DNA of 34,167 nt from Pseudomonadota bacterium (lineage in GTDB: Bacteria; Pseudomonadota; Alphaproteobacteria; Acetobacterales; Acetobacteraceae), in NCBI GenBank assembly GCA_021805545.1, contig JAJZFB010000058.1, forward strand, positions 1-34,167, given 5' to 3'. Positions 8,501-16,582 of the stretch are shown here, piece by piece. A model generated the notes under the pieces. It ran no database searches. It was not told where the DNA came from and saw nothing but the letters and a program-made list of their open reading frames with translations. Numbering within the stretch: the stretch's first letter is position 1; each line of letters starts with the position of its first letter. Made by a program: the position numbers and the translations under genes.

Positions 8501-9481
8501 ATGAAGACCCCCGTGCGCGTTGCCGTAACCGGTGCGGCTGGCCAGATTGGCTATGCCATCCTCTTCCGTATCGCCAATGGCGACCTTTTGGGGAAAGACC
8601 AGCCGGTCATCCTCAACCTGCTGGACCTGCCGCAGGCGCAGAAGGCGCTGGGCGGCGTTATCATGGAGCTCAATGACTGCGCCTTCCCGCTGCTGGCCGG
8701 CATTGTGCCCACCGACGACCCGCGCGTGGCGTTCAAGGATGTGGACATCGCCATTCTCATCGGCTCGCGCCCGCGCGGCCCCGGCATGGAGCGCCGCGAC
8801 CTGCTGGCCGCCAATGCCGAGATCTTCAAGGTGCAGGGCAAGGCCCTGAACGATGTGGCCAAGCGCGATGTGAAGGTGCTGGTTGTGGGCAACCCGGCCA
8901 ATACCAATGCCTACATCGCCATGAAGTCCGCCCCGGACCTGCCGAAGGAAAACTTCACCGCGATGCTGCGCCTGGACCATAACCGCGCTGTTTCGATGCT
9001 GGCCGAGAAGGCTGGCGTGGCGGTGAAGGATATCGAGAAAGTGGCCGTGTGGGGCAATCATTCCCCCACCATGTATGCCGATTACCGCAATGCCGCCGCC
9101 AACGGTAAGCCGATGCCGCAGGTGATTAACGACGAAGCCTGGTATCGCGATACCTACCTCTCCGCCGTGGGCAAGCGGGGTGCTGCCATTATCGAGGCGC
9201 GCGGGCTGTCTTCCGCAGCCTCCGCCGCCAATGCCGCCATCGACCATGTGCGCGACTGGGTGCTTGGCTCCAATGGCCGCTGGGTTTCCATGGGTATTCC
9301 GTCCGATGGCTCTTATGGCATCCCCGAGGATGTGATGTTCGGCGTGCCCGTGACCACCGAGGGCGGCAAGTATAAGCGCGTGGAAGGCATTGCCATGGAC
9401 GAGTTCTCCAAGGGCCGCATTCAGCACACGCTGAACGAGCTGCTGGAAGAGAAAGACGCCGTGGCCGGGCTGCTGGGCTAA
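8501..9481 (+). CDS. mdh: Malate dehydrogenase
   Basis: NAD-dependent oxidation of malate to oxaloacetate, TCA cycle, cytoplasm. The 326-residue protein belongs to the type-1/cytosolic-like MDH branch. The NAD-binding loop is VTGAAGQIG (9-17), the nicotinamide segment is [10 protein letters not shown], the substrate-binding region is LRLDHNRA, and the catalytic His lies in WGNHSPT. Start ATG 8501 follows an excellent Shine-Dalgarno, AAGGGAG (8486-8492). The gene is monocistronic by context: 64 bases separate it from the upstream stop and a strong terminator follows. Confidence 0.96.
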   Translation: MKTPVRVAVTGAAGQIGYAILFRIANGDLLGKDQPVILNLLDLPQAQKALGGVIMELNDCAFPLLAGIVPTDDPRVAFKDVDIAILIGSRPRGPGMERRDLLAANAEIFKVQGKALNDVAKRDVKVLVVGNPANTNAYIAMKSAPDLPKENFTAMLRLDHNRAVSMLAEKAGVAVKDIEKVAVWGNHSPTMYADYRNAAANGKPMPQVINDEAWYRDTYLSAVGKRGAAIIEARGLSSAASAANAAIDHVRDWVLGSNGRWVSMGIPSDGSYGIPEDVMFGVPVTTEGGKYKRVEGIAMDEFSKGRIQHTLNELLEEKDAVAGLLG

Positions 9482-9524
9482 TGCCCCGGGGGTTTTGCCC
9501 CTGAAACCCCGCCTGGGTTAGAAT

Positions 9525-9572
9525 AAAGGGCCATCCCGCGTGCGGAACGCACAGGCTGGGGTGGCCCTTTTT
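9525..9572 (+). terminator. Rho-independent terminator of mdh
   Basis: A 13-bp outer stem (AAAGGGCCATCCC at 9525-9537 with GGGTGGCCCTTT at 9558-9570, one T-G wobble) encloses a 5-bp inner hairpin GTGCG-GAA-CGCAC (9540-9552), and ends in TTTTT (9568-9572). This is a classic intrinsic terminator 43 bases after the stop. Confidence 0.88.
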
Positions 9573-9584
9573 GCGTGCGCGGGG

Positions 9585-9680
9585 CACGCCTAATACCAAC
9601 GGCTATAAAGGATGACTCATCCTTTATAGCCGTTGGTATTAGGCGTGGGGCTGGCGGGGCGGCCACGCGCCAAGCATAAG
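9585..9680 (+). repeat. Palindromic element, copy A (hairpin 1 plus core)
   Basis: Perfect 63-nt palindrome (9585-9647; 31-bp arms, single central C at 9616), followed by a GC-rich core to CATAAG (9680) that is nearly identical to the core in copies B and C. The second hairpin found after the core in copies B and C is absent here. It sits in the 325-base gap between mdh and the amidohydrolase; the rest of the gap holds the mdh terminator and candidate regulatory sites only. Confidence 0.9.
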
Positions 9681-9712
9681 TGCTTGTGCCTTTGCCAAAG
9701 GACCGGACAAGT

Positions 9713-9742
9713 TTGACACATCCCGCTGCCGCCCCCTAAGTT
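9713..9742 (+). promoter_or_regulatory. Candidate promoter of the amidohydrolase operon
   Basis: A perfect -35 hexamer TTGACA (9713-9718) is followed after 18 bases by a poor -10, TAAGTT (9737-9742). The 12-bp palindrome at 9764-9775 lies just downstream, where a repressor would block elongation. Low confidence because of the -10. Confidence 0.3.
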
Positions 9743-9763
9743 CCCTGTATGTCTTGCCCGGAC

Positions 9764-9775
9764 TTTGTATACAAA
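9764..9775. promoter_or_regulatory. Candidate GntR/FadR-type operator
   Basis: Perfect palindrome TTTGTATACAAA, 18 bases before the Shine-Dalgarno of the amidohydrolase. The core TGTATACA fits the T-GT-n-AC-A operator style of FadR-subfamily GntR regulators (family knowledge). A GntR regulator is encoded about 20 kb away at 30022-31242, but a link is speculation. Confidence 0.45.
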
Positions 9776-9806
9776 CGCATAATGGGCGGGTTGGGAGGAA
9801 GGCGTG

Positions 9807-10682
9807 ATGGATATTGTGGATGCACAGCTCCATATGGGCCGTGGAAAAATTGGCGGCACGCTGGCGGCGATGGACGCGCTGGGTATCCGTACCGCGATAC
9901 TGGATGAGCTATGGGGGATGCAGCCGGGTGCGGCGCGTACCCATTATGACCCTGGCCACGCCCTGCCCAATGGCGCCTGGCGCACGGGGTTTCCCACCGC
10001 GCAGGAGGCGGCGCTAACGCACCCGGACCGCTTTGCCTTTCTGGTGCGCATAGACCGGCTGGATACGCAGCTTGAGAGCGTGATGCGCGCCATTGGCTCC
10101 ACAAAAGGGGCTTGCGCGTTCCGCCTGCAACCGGTCTGGACGAAAGAGGAAGCGGAAGCGTTTGCCAAAGGGGCTTATGAGCCTTTACTGGACATTGCCC
10201 AGGATATTGGTCTGCCCGTGTGCTGGTTCGTGCCCGGCTTTGTTGAATTTCTGCGTCCTTATGTGAAGAAATTTCCCCGGTTGAGCTTTGTGATCGACCA
10301 TTGCGGCATGGGGTTTGGCGCCATTCCGGATTGGCAGCCCGAGCCAGAGAGGCGGCAGGCCGCCGCGCCTGCCTATTTCGATCATGTTCTGGGCTTGGCG
10401 GAATTTCCCAACGTGGCGCTGAAATGGAGCCATGCGCAGGACCGGTTTGGGGTGGAGGCTTATCCATACGCGGGGCTGTTCCCGCATCTGCGCCGCGCCA
10501 TTGCGGCGTTTGGGGCGGAACGGCTGATCTGGGCCAGCGACCACACGGTTATTCCCCGCCACCGCTGGGGGGACATGCTCTACTACCTGCGCGATGCGGC
10601 GGATATTTCGCGCGCCGAGAAGGAGTGGATTTTGGGCCGCGCGGCCCGGCGCGTTTTTAGATTGGAAGGTGAACGGGTATGA
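9807..10682 (+). CDS. Amidohydrolase-2 family metal-dependent hydrolase
   Basis: TIM-barrel hydrolase/decarboxylase of the amidohydrolase-2 group (291 residues), a family that hydrolyses lactones and amides or decarboxylates aromatic acids. Features seen: N-terminal DAQLHMG in place of the common D-x-H-x-H, VIDHCGMGF, and the C-terminal metal/catalytic Asp in LIWASDH. The first motif retains only one of the two usual His (DAQLH), so metal binding may differ. ATG 9807 is chosen over GTG 9804 because the Shine-Dalgarno GGGAGGAA (9793-9800) is then six bases away. The stop overlaps the SDR start as ATGA. Neighbours suggest catabolism of a cyclic or aromatic compound (inference). Confidence 0.8.
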   Translation: MDIVDAQLHMGRGKIGGTLAAMDALGIRTAILDELWGMQPGAARTHYDPGHALPNGAWRTGFPTAQEAALTHPDRFAFLVRIDRLDTQLESVMRAIGSTKGACAFRLQPVWTKEEAEAFAKGAYEPLLDIAQDIGLPVCWFVPGFVEFLRPYVKKFPRLSFVIDHCGMGFGAIPDWQPEPERRQAAAPAYFDHVLGLAEFPNVALKWSHAQDRFGVEAYPYAGLFPHLRRAIAAFGAERLIWASDHTVIPRHRWGDMLYYLRDAADISRAEKEWILGRAARRVFRLEGERV

Positions 10683-11428
10683 GCAAGAAGGTTGCGTTGG
10701 TAACGGGGGCGGCGGCGGGCATCGGGCGGGCGATTGCGCTGCGTCTGGCGCGGGATGGCATTGCCATCGGCGTGCTGGATTTGAAGAAGGAAGCCTGCGC
10801 GCCGGTGGTTGATGAAATTCGCGCGGCGGGCGGCAAGGCTGTGGCGCTTGCGGGCGACATTGCCAGCCGCGCCTCCGTCCAGGCGGCTGCCGATGAGCTG
10901 CGCGCGGCATTCGGACCCATTAATATCGTGGTGAACAATGCCGGCATTACCGGGTTTGTGCCCTTTATGGAGCTGACCGACGCGCAATGGGACAGGATGA
11001 TGGAGGTCAACCTGAAAGGCGCTTTCATTGTCACCCAGATTGTTCTGCCAGACATGCTGGCGCAGGGCTGGGGGCGGATTGTGAATATCTCCTCCTCCTC
11101 CGCGCAGTCCGGCGCGGCCACCATGGCGCATTATTCCGCGGCCAAGGGCGGTATTATCGCGCTCACCAAAACCCTGGCGCAGGAATTCGGGCCGCACGGC
11201 ATTACCGCCAATAATATTCCGCCGCGCTTTGTGATGAACACGGTGATGTCGGAGGAATCCTTCAAGCATCTGGGCCAGGATGTGCGCGATACCTGGACGA
11301 ATAACGGGCCGATCCGCCGCCAGGGCGAGCCGAAGGATATTGCCGGGGCCTGCGCCTGGCTGGCGTCGGACGAGGCGGGGTATGTGACGGGCCAGACCAT
11401 TGGCGTGAATGGCGGGCGGTATATCTGA
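10679..11428 (+). CDS. Short-chain dehydrogenase/reductase (SDR)
   Basis: Classical NAD(P)-dependent oxidoreductase of 249 residues. The cofactor loop TGAAAGIG (9-16), the structural NNAG (86-89), N111, S139/S140, and the catalytic Y152-SAA-K156 are all present. A C-terminal VTGQTIGVNGG closes the fold. The Asp at the end of the second strand (VLDLKKE) points to NAD preference. It begins within the amidohydrolase stop (ATGA) and is followed after 13 bases by the EthD gene, so it belongs to one operon. The alcohol/ketone substrate is unknown. Confidence 0.9.
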   Translation: MSKKVALVTGAAAGIGRAIALRLARDGIAIGVLDLKKEACAPVVDEIRAAGGKAVALAGDIASRASVQAAADELRAAFGPINIVVNNAGITGFVPFMELTDAQWDRMMEVNLKGAFIVTQIVLPDMLAQGWGRIVNISSSSAQSGAATMAHYSAAKGGIIALTKTLAQEFGPHGITANNIPPRFVMNTVMSEESFKHLGQDVRDTWTNNGPIRRQGEPKDIAGACAWLASDEAGYVTGQTIGVNGGRYI

Positions 11429-11441
11429 GCGGAGGCAGGGC

Positions 11442-11822
11442 ATGGACGACAAGAAAATTCACAAGATACTACTGTTCATGAAGCGCAAGCCGGGCATGAG
11501 CATGGAGGCGTTCATCGAGTATTACGAGACGCGCCATGCGCCCCTTTGCGCCAAATACAGCACTAATTTGCAGCGCTATATGCGCCGCTTCATCACCCCG
11601 CAGACCCACCCCGAGACCGGGCCGGGCGGGGAGATGGCGTTTGATGTGATTACCGAGCTGTGGTGCAAGGATGAGGCGGCGTTCAACGGGCTGCTGGCGT
11701 ACCTTACCAGCGCGGTGATGCCGGATTTCATCGTGGAGGATGAGAAGAATTTGTTCGACCGCGCCTCCTTCAAAATTACCACCGTGGTGGAATACGAGAC
11801 TGATCTTTCCGCGGCTGGCTGA
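11442..11822 (+). CDS. EthD-domain protein
   Basis: Dimeric alpha+beta-barrel protein of 126 residues in the EthD family, whose members assist oxidative degradation of ethers or act as small isomerases/monooxygenase helpers. The N-terminal FMKRKPGMSMEAFIEYYE followed by HAPL is the family hallmark. Start ATG 11442 is preceded by the Shine-Dalgarno-rich GGAGGCAGGG (11431-11440). It is the third gene of the amidohydrolase-SDR-EthD unit, and only 32 bases separate it from the first hyf-like gene, so transcription could continue into that cluster. The specific role is not deducible. Confidence 0.82.
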   Translation: MDDKKIHKILLFMKRKPGMSMEAFIEYYETRHAPLCAKYSTNLQRYMRRFITPQTHPETGPGGEMAFDVITELWCKDEAAFNGLLAYLTSAVMPDFIVEDEKNLFDRASFKITTVVEYETDLSAAG

Positions 11823-11854
11823 CGACTCCGGCGGCGGGGTGCTAGCCTGCCCCT

Positions 11855-13519
11855 GTGGATAGTCATTTGGCGCTGATGGTGGGCTTGCCAGGGCAGGGGA
11901 TGCATTTGCAGCCCGATGCGCTCTCGTGGCTGTTTTTGGGCATTTTACTGCCGCAAGTGGTGGCCAGCGCGGTGGCGGGCATGCGCGGCTCGGTCACCTT
12001 TTGGGTGTTTGGGCTGGGCATGGCGCTGGCGCTGCTGGCGGGGGATGCGTTCACGCTCATCTTCGGGTTCGAGCTGATGAGCGCGGCTTCCTGGCTGCTG
12101 GTGTTGCGCGGGGATGAGCGGCCCGCCACGTTTTATGTGACCATGGCGATATTCTCCGGGGCCTGCCTGATTCCGGCGGTGTTTCTGCCGGCAAGCTCCG
12201 TGGCGTTCGTGCTGATTTTGCTGGGCACCGGGGCCAAGGCGGGCTTGGCGCCGCTGCATGCCTGGCTGCCCAAGGCGCACCCCGCGCCGCCCGCCGGGGT
12301 TTCCGCGCTTATGTCCGGCGGCATGGTGAAGGTGGCGCTTTATGTGCTCATCCGTTACGCCTTCATTATTTTGGCCCCGGCGGCGCAACCCTGGTGGGGG
12401 GTGGTGCTTATCGCGGCGGGGCTGGCCTCGGTGCTTATTGGCGCGCTGCGGGCCATGCTGGAGGTGGAGCTGAAGACCGTGCTGGCCTGCTCCACGGTGG
12501 AGCATGTGGGGCTTATCGCGGTGGGGCTGGGTGTGGCGCTGCGGGCCAAGGCCATGGGCGATGAAACGCTGGAAGGGCTGGGGCTGCAGGCAGCTTTGCT
12601 GTGTATTGTGGCCCATGCGCTGTTCAAACCGCTGCTGTTTTTGGGCGCGGGCGAGGTGAAGCATGCGGTGGGCACAACGTCGCTGAACTGGCTGGGCGGG
12701 CTGGTGCGCGGCATGCCGCGCTTGGGCGGGCTGATGCTGCTGGGCGCGGCTTGCATGGCCGCGCTGCCGCTGGGGGCGGGGTTCGCGCCGGAATTTTTGC
12801 TGCTGCATGCCATCATTGGCGCCGCCGCCACGGGCGGGATTCTGGCGCGGCTGTTTTTTACCGCGGCTTTGGCCATTCTGGGGCTGGGTGCTGCTTTGGC
12901 GCTGGGGGCGGCGGTCAGGCTGTTCGGCATGGGGTTTCTGGGCCGGCCGCGCAGCCTGCAGGCGGCGGCGGCTGACGATATTCGTGGCGCCCCGCTTATG
13001 GCCATGGGGCTGCTGGCAGTGCTGATACTGCCTGTGGCGCTGCTGCCGGGGCTGGTGCTGGGCACGATGACGCCGGTGCTGCTGCTGCTGGCGCCGCAGG
13101 CCGCGCTGCCGCCTTTGGCTTATGCCCCGCTCTCGCTAGCAGTGCTGGCGCTTTTGTTGGCCGCGGCGCTTGGGTTTGTGCTGCAGCGCTGGGGCGTGCG
13201 CGGCACGCGTGAGGTGGCGGGGTGGAATGGCGGTTTTGGCGCGCCGCCGCCCTGGCTGCCCTTTGGCGACCCCGCCACCCAGCCCAGCGCCACCGGCCTG
13301 GCCGAACCTGTGGCGCGGGCCATAGGGCGCGGCGTGCTGGCGCGGGATATGGCGGACCCCACGGAAGCCTGGCTGGTGGCGCCATTGCTGCAACTTTACC
13401 GCCGCCTGGTGCGGCTGGCCGAGCGCATACGCCGCGCCACCATACGCGAGCGCCTGGCCTTTGTGTTTGGCGCTTTGGTGGTATTTCTGCTGGCGCTGGG
13501 GCTGGGGGAGGGCGGCTGA
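11855..13519 (+). CDS. hyfB: HyfB-like proton-translocating membrane subunit
   Basis: Antiporter-like subunit related to hydrogenase-4 HyfB and complex I NuoL/M, 554 residues against about 670 for E. coli HyfB, with around 14 hydrophobic segments. Ion-path residues of the family are kept: E73 in FGFELMSAASW, K128 (GTGAKAG), H135 (PLHAWLP), K159 (GGMVKVALY), and a later KTVLACSTVEHVGL block. It uses a GTG start at 11855 without a strong Shine-Dalgarno. The stop shares one base with the hyfC start (TGATG). As the first gene of hyfBCEFGI it supplies one of the two pump modules. The function of the whole complex is discussed under hyfG. Confidence 0.88.
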   Translation: MDSHLALMVGLPGQGMHLQPDALSWLFLGILLPQVVASAVAGMRGSVTFWVFGLGMALALLAGDAFTLIFGFELMSAASWLLVLRGDERPATFYVTMAIFSGACLIPAVFLPASSVAFVLILLGTGAKAGLAPLHAWLPKAHPAPPAGVSALMSGGMVKVALYVLIRYAFIILAPAAQPWWGVVLIAAGLASVLIGALRAMLEVELKTVLACSTVEHVGLIAVGLGVALRAKAMGDETLEGLGLQAALLCIVAHALFKPLLFLGAGEVKHAVGTTSLNWLGGLVRGMPRLGGLMLLGAACMAALPLGAGFAPEFLLLHAIIGAAATGGILARLFFTAALAILGLGAALALGAAVRLFGMGFLGRPRSLQAAAADDIRGAPLMAMGLLAVLILPVALLPGLVLGTMTPVLLLLAPQAALPPLAYAPLSLAVLALLLAAALGFVLQRWGVRGTREVAGWNGGFGAPPPWLPFGDPATQPSATGLAEPVARAIGRGVLARDMADPTEAWLVAPLLQLYRRLVRLAERIRRATIRERLAFVFGALVVFLLALGLGEGG

Positions 13520-14481
13520 TGCTGGGATTTGCCCTTGGCCTGATTGCCACATTGCTGCATGCGGCCTTGGTGTTTGCCGCGGCCCCCTTGGTGGCGGGGG
13601 TGGTGGGTAAAATCCGCGCCTGGGCGCTGGGGCGGCGCGGCGCGCCTGTGTGGCAGCCTTATTTGCAGCTTTATAAATTGCTGCGGAAATCCACGCTGGT
13701 GCCGGAGACGGCGACGGAGCTGTTCGCGCTTTGGCCGGTGGCGTGCTTTCTGGCCACTGCCGTTGCAATGCTGCTGGTGCCTTCGTTCTGCACGGGTATG
13801 CTTACCGCCCCGCTGGGGGATTTCATTACGCTAATCGGGCTGTTCGCCATTGCGCGCGCGGCCACCATGCTGGGCGGCATGGAGACGGGGTTTGGCTTTG
13901 GCGGCGCGGGGGCGGGGCGCGAGGTTTTGTTCTCGATTTTTGCCGAGGCTGCTTTGCTTGTGGCGCTGCTGTGCTTTGTGCTGCTGGCGCATGGGGCCAC
14001 GGTGGATGGCATCGCCGTGGCGTTTGACACGCAGCATATCGGTATTTCCGTTTCTCTGGGCTTTGCGCTGGCCGCCTTGCTGGCGGTGGCGCTGACGGAA
14101 ACGGGGCGGATTCCCACCGATAACCCTTCCGGGCACCTGGAACTGGCCATGGTGCATGAGGCGATGCTGCTGGAATATTCCGGACGGTTTCTGCTGCTGT
14201 TCGAATATGCCGCCATGCTGCGGCTGCTGCTATGGATGGATTTGATCGGCGCGATTTTCATCCCCTTCCGGCTGGGGCAGGCGGGGGATGTGTTTTCCTG
14301 GCCTGGCGGGCTGCTGTTATGGGTGTTGAAGATTGGCGCGATGGCGGTGGTGTTGCCATTGTTCGAGGTGTCCACGGCCAAGATGCGCGTGTTCCGCGTG
14401 CCGGAATTTCTGGGCGCGGCCATGCTGCTTGGGTTTCTGGCCAGCGTGTTTTTGTTTGTGGCGGCGAGGATCGGCTCATGA
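13519..14481 (+). CDS. hyfC: HyfC-like subunit (NuoH/HycD family)
   Basis: Membrane subunit linking the catalytic arm to the pump modules, 320 residues, counterpart of complex I NuoH and formate hydrogenlyase HycD. The family stretch ETGRIPTDNPSGHLE then MVHEAMLLEYSGR is intact, as are the N-terminal VGKIRAWALGRRG and the GFGFGGAGAGREVLFS block. The ATG at 13519 overlaps the hyfB stop by one base; a much longer open frame exists upstream, but it only shadows hyfB. The stop overlaps the hyfE start (ATGA). Confidence 0.92.
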   Translation: MLGFALGLIATLLHAALVFAAAPLVAGVVGKIRAWALGRRGAPVWQPYLQLYKLLRKSTLVPETATELFALWPVACFLATAVAMLLVPSFCTGMLTAPLGDFITLIGLFAIARAATMLGGMETGFGFGGAGAGREVLFSIFAEAALLVALLCFVLLAHGATVDGIAVAFDTQHIGISVSLGFALAALLAVALTETGRIPTDNPSGHLELAMVHEAMLLEYSGRFLLLFEYAAMLRLLLWMDLIGAIFIPFRLGQAGDVFSWPGGLLLWVLKIGAMAVVLPLFEVSTAKMRVFRVPEFLGAAMLLGFLASVFLFVAARIGS

Positions 14482-15137
14482 GCCTGACCTTCTCGCTCGC
14501 GCATCTCATGGGCGGCATTGTGCTGCTTTGCGGGTTTCTGCTGCTCTCGCAACGGCGGCTGGCGGCGATGATTACGCTGTACCAGATACAGGCCTGCGTG
14601 CTGGCGGCGGCCGCGTTCTGGCAGGGCTGGGCGCAGCATGAGCTTAATTTATATCTCACCGGTATTATCACGCTGGCGCTGAAGGGGCTGCTGCTGCCTT
14701 ACGGGCTGCGCCAGATTGTGTTGCGCTTTAATCTGCGCCGCGCGGTGGAGAGCGGGATGGGCATGGCGCTGTCGCTTATTTTAGGTGTGGGGCTGATTGG
14801 CATTGCCGTGCTGGTGGTGCTGCCGAGCACGATGCGCGCTGTTTCGCTCACGCGCGAGGATCTGGCCATTGCGCTCTCGGTGGTGTTGCTGGGGCTGCTG
14901 GTGATGGTGAGCCGGCGCAGCGCGCTGGCGCAGATTATCGGCTTTCTCTCGACCGAAAACGGGCTGGTGCTGGCGGCTATTGGTATGCCGGGCATGCCAT
15001 TCGTGGCGGAGTTTTCCGTGGCGCTGCTGGTGCTGCTGGCGTTTCTGGTGGTGGGGGTGTTCCTGCTGCGCATCAGGGAGCATTTCGACACGCTGGATGT
15101 GACCGGCATAGAAGCGATTGAGAGGCGCGGGCGATGA
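14478..15137 (+). CDS. hyfE: HyfE-like membrane subunit
   Basis: Small membrane subunit of 219 residues with about six or seven hydrophobic segments, related to HyfE and distantly to NuoK. Recognised from the N-terminal HLMGGIVLLCGFLLLSQRRL, the central LYLTGIITLALKGLLLPYGL and the C-terminal IIGFLSTENGLVLAAIGMPG. ATG 14478 lies in the ATGA overlap with hyfC, and the end overlaps hyfF in the same way, so expression is stoichiometrically coupled. Confidence 0.9.
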   Translation: MSLTFSLAHLMGGIVLLCGFLLLSQRRLAAMITLYQIQACVLAAAAFWQGWAQHELNLYLTGIITLALKGLLLPYGLRQIVLRFNLRRAVESGMGMALSLILGVGLIGIAVLVVLPSTMRAVSLTREDLAIALSVVLLGLLVMVSRRSALAQIIGFLSTENGLVLAAIGMPGMPFVAEFSVALLVLLAFLVVGVFLLRIREHFDTLDVTGIEAIERRGR

Positions 15138-16582
15138 TTCTGCTGCCCATTTTCCTGCCGTTTGCGGGCGCGCTGGCGCTGGGGTTGTGGGGCACGCCGC
15201 GCGTGGGGGCTATTGCCAATGCGGGGCTGAGCTTGGTGGTGTTTCTGCTTACGCTGGCGGTGTTTGCGGCACCTGGGCATGGGCTGATTCATGCCGATGG
15301 GCTGGGGCTGCTGTTTGGCGCGCTTACCGGGTTCATCGGGCTTACAACGTCCCTGGCCAATATAGCCTATGTGCGCGAGGCGGAGGCGCGGCTGCGCCCC
15401 GTGCTGTGGCGGCTATACCATGCGCTGTGTCAGGTGGTGCTGGGGGCCACGCTGCTGGGGCTGTATGCCGATAATATCGGGCTGCTTTGGGCGGCGGTGG
15501 AAGGTGCCACGATCGCCGCCACGCTGGCGGTGAGCCTGCCGCGCACCGCCTCGGCGCTGGAGGCGGCGTGGAAATATTTTATCCTCGGCGGCGTGGGGAT
15601 TGGGCTGGCGTTGTTTGGCACCATGCTGGTGTATCTGGCCGCGCAGCCGGCGCTGGGGCCGGGGTTTCCGGCCATGAGTTTTGCGGCACTTTCGGCCCAT
15701 GCGGCCAAGATGGATGGCTCGCTGCTGACTCTGGCGTTTGTGTTCATTCTGTTCGGGTACGGTACCAAGGCGGCTTTGGTGCCGCTGCATGGCTGGCTGC
15801 CTGATACCTATGCGGAAGGCCCGGCGCCGCTGACAGCGGCATTCTCTGGCCCGCTGCTGAATCTGGCGCTGATCGCCATTTTGCGGTTCCGGCATTTGCT
15901 GCAGGTGAATGTGGCGGCGGGCGGGGCGGCAATGGCGCCAGGGCCGTTTTTGCTCACACTCGGGCTGGCTTCGCTGTTTCTGGCGGGTTTCTCATTCACG
16001 CGGCGGCGCGATGCCAGGCGGTTTTTCGGGTTTTCGTCCATCGAGCATTCCGGCATCGCGGCGTTTGCGTTTGGTATTGGCGGGCCGGCGGCGATATTTG
16101 GCGGGCTGCTGCATATGGTGCTGCAGACGCTGCTGAAATCGGGGTTGTTTATTGCACTGGTGAGCGCGGCGGGGCTGCGCGGCTCGGCGGCCCCGGGGCA
16201 ATATGCGTTTTCGCATCTGCGCGGCATGATTCATTCCAGCAAATATACCGGCTGGATGCTGGGGGGCGCGATGTTCGCCCTGGCGGGGCTGCCGCCATCG
16301 GGCTTATTTGTTTCGGAATTCATCATCATCAGCCAGACGGTGCAGCGTAACCCCTGGGTCTCTCTACCGCTGGGGCTGGGGCTGCTGCTTTGCGCGGCGG
16401 CGATGCTGCGGAATGTGGGGCCGCTGGTTTTCGGCCCCGCGCCGCCGCATACCAAAGCGCATAAGGCGGGGGCAGAGATGCACCTGGTGGCGCTGCATCT
16501 GGCGCTGGTGGCGGGGCTGGCTTTTGCCATGCCGGGGCCGGTGCTGGCGCTGTTTTCATCTGTTTCGGGGGCGCTGCAATGA
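15134..16582 (+). CDS. hyfF: HyfF-like proton-translocating membrane subunit
   Basis: Second antiporter-like pump subunit, 482 residues, about 14 hydrophobic segments. Key family residues remain: E123 (WAAVEGATI), K147 (AWKYFI), K212 (YGTKAALVPLHGWLPD), H219, the SSIEHSGI motif and K in TLLKSGLFI. That suggests the proton path is intact. It overlaps hyfE and hyfG by ATGA at both ends (15134 and 16579). The complex therefore keeps two pump modules like group 4 hydrogenases of the Hyf type. Confidence 0.92.
   Translation: MILLPIFLPFAGALALGLWGTPRVGAIANAGLSLVVFLLTLAVFAAPGHGLIHADGLGLLFGALTGFIGLTTSLANIAYVREAEARLRPVLWRLYHALCQVVLGATLLGLYADNIGLLWAAVEGATIAATLAVSLPRTASALEAAWKYFILGGVGIGLALFGTMLVYLAAQPALGPGFPAMSFAALSAHAAKMDGSLLTLAFVFILFGYGTKAALVPLHGWLPDTYAEGPAPLTAAFSGPLLNLALIAILRFRHLLQVNVAAGGAAMAPGPFLLTLGLASLFLAGFSFTRRRDARRFFGFSSIEHSGIAAFAFGIGGPAAIFGGLLHMVLQTLLKSGLFIALVSAAGLRGSAAPGQYAFSHLRGMIHSSKYTGWMLGGAMFALAGLPPSGLFVSEFIIISQTVQRNPWVSLPLGLGLLLCAAAMLRNVGPLVFGPAPPHTKAHKAGAEMHLVALHLALVAGLAFAMPGPVLALFSSVSGALQ

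Noticed and set aside
11945-12808. 287-codon minus-strand frame opposite hyfB
   Set aside because: The Gln/His/Arg-rich translation is typical of the antisense of a membrane protein gene; no domain.
13222-13518. Long N-terminal extension of the HyfC frame
   Set aside because: It lies within hyfB in another frame, and the Pro/Arg-rich composition is not HyfC-like; ATG 13519 fits the family.
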